Shown: positions 39,510-40,104 of the stretch, in pieces
Layout: the number at the start of each line of letters is the position of its first letter
Numbering within the stretch: the stretch's first letter is position 1
Assembly: GCA_003427395.1 (NCBI GenBank)
Contig: BFEA01000665.1
Span: forward strand, 514,845-554,948
DNA length: 40,104 nucleotides
Direction: 5' to 3'
From: Chara braunii
Taxonomy: Eukaryota > Streptophyta > Charophyceae > Charales > Characeae
The notes under the pieces: generated by a model
Told to the model about the DNA's origin: nothing
Seen by the model: the letters and a program-made list of their open reading frames with translations, nothing else
The model's database searches: none
Program-made: the position numbers and the translations under genes

Positions 39510-39985
39510 ATCCGTTCCATTATGCTATTGTTTGAAAACTTCTCCACAATTTTGTTTTTGTCAGTGTGCTTTTTGTTCATTACAGTCTGACCATGTATGA
39601 CTGCCTGAATCTCCTGCTGCCCTCCTCCTCCACTTATCGTACCTCTTTAAATTTTGTTACAAGTTTTGCTAACCCTTCTAATAAAGGTTTGAGCCAGTGG
39701 TGCACAGCCCCTATGTGGTTGAGAGAGGGCTTATGTAGGTGTGTCTGTTCACATGGTAGGGAGGGTAAAGGTGTAGGTGGAACCCCCCAACATAGGTGAA
39801 AACCTCAAAATTGGAAAAAAAGAAACGAAAAAAGAGTGGGTGTCCCATGTGCAAAGAATCCTGTCCAGAAGCAAAACTGATAGACTGGCAATGCCGCAAC
39901 AGAAGCACTATGAATCCTTCTCTCTTTGTCGTTATTGATGCATTTCTATGTATTTCTATCGCTCAATGAATTTGTCCTCCTTCTC
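39510..39985. other. no gene recognised
   Basis: This is ordinary AT-moderate sequence. The short frames lack motifs, and no bounded repeat was found before the terminal CT run. Confidence 0.35.
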
Positions 39986-39989
39986 CCCC

Positions 39990-40017
39990 GCTCTCTCTGT
40001 CTCTCTCTGTCTCTCTG

Positions 40018-40104
<87 letters not shown>
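39990..40104. repeat. (CT)n microsatellite running off the window
   Basis: CTCTCTGT units grade into a pure CT run that reaches the window end. Confidence 0.95.

Larger units (their letters stand above)
29112..40104 (+). other. PMS1 intron 3, partial (at least 10,993 bp)
   Basis: The donor GTAATT follows exon 3. I found no segment resembling the conserved FNLGFI or DQHA blocks on the + strand up to the window end, so the acceptor should lie beyond 40104. If instead the gene is broken, the cause would be transposon insertion here. The interior is repeats and one long LINE. Confidence 0.6.

Noticed and set aside
1-40104. CRISPR array or prokaryotic operon
   Set aside because: No regular spacer-repeat structure is present; introns, U6 and LINEs show a eukaryotic nuclear sequence.

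Overview
This is a eukaryotic nuclear window, most likely from a streptophyte (green-lineage) alga with a large repeat-rich genome. I suspect a charophyte of the Chara type, but that is inference. The evidence is a plant-like MutL homologue with very long GT-AG introns, U6 snRNA copies with a plant-type 5' end, decayed L1-like retrotransposons with zf-RVT tails, many microsatellites, and almost no other credible coding sequence.

The one confident host gene is PMS1 (called PMS2 in animals), on the + strand. It encodes the ATPase subunit of the MutL-alpha mismatch-repair heterodimer. Exon 1 (6860-7126) carries the start codon and ATPase motifs I and II. Intron 1 is 12.7 kb. Exon 2 (19871-22084) carries motifs III and IV, the transducer domain and a long low-complexity linker. 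Intron 2 is 6.8 kb. Exon 3 (28872-29111) carries the end of the linker. All three exons are phase 0 and sum to 907 codons. The C-terminal dimerisation/endonuclease domain is not seen, so the gene should continue beyond 40104, giving an intron 3 of at least 11 kb.

Region by region. 1-5440 holds minus-strand LINE remains: an endonuclease piece at 240-830, a possible ORF1 at 1690-2340, and a C-terminal zf-RVT piece at 3780-5440. 5450-6859 is unrecognised sequence, then MITE-like repeats, then the PMS1 5' flank. Intron 1 contains GGA repeats, a MITE pair, a near-perfect 186-bp foldback, a G-box-rich tandem array interrupted by a mitochondrial nad1 fragment, an LTR-like segment, a LINE 3' end, a 1.2-kb TIR element, an unrecognised ORF, two U6 retropseudogenes, another LINE 3' end and a tRNA-like SINE. 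Intron 2 contains MITEs, LTR-like segments, tandem duplications, a 15-N gap, a tRNA-like SINE and a minisatellite. The visible part of intron 3 contains two copies of a foldback element with tRNA-like arms, an LTR-like segment, long GA/GGA repeats, GTGCGC-rich repeats, and a 4.4-kb LINE bounded by a perfect 17-nt target-site duplication.

The strongest unusual signals are the LINE and the U6 copies, all with target-site duplications; the nad1 insertion inside the G-box array; the 186-bp foldback; the foldback elements with tRNA-like arms; and a canonical PIP-box match in the PMS1 linker. I saw no operons, CRISPR arrays or prokaryotic features.
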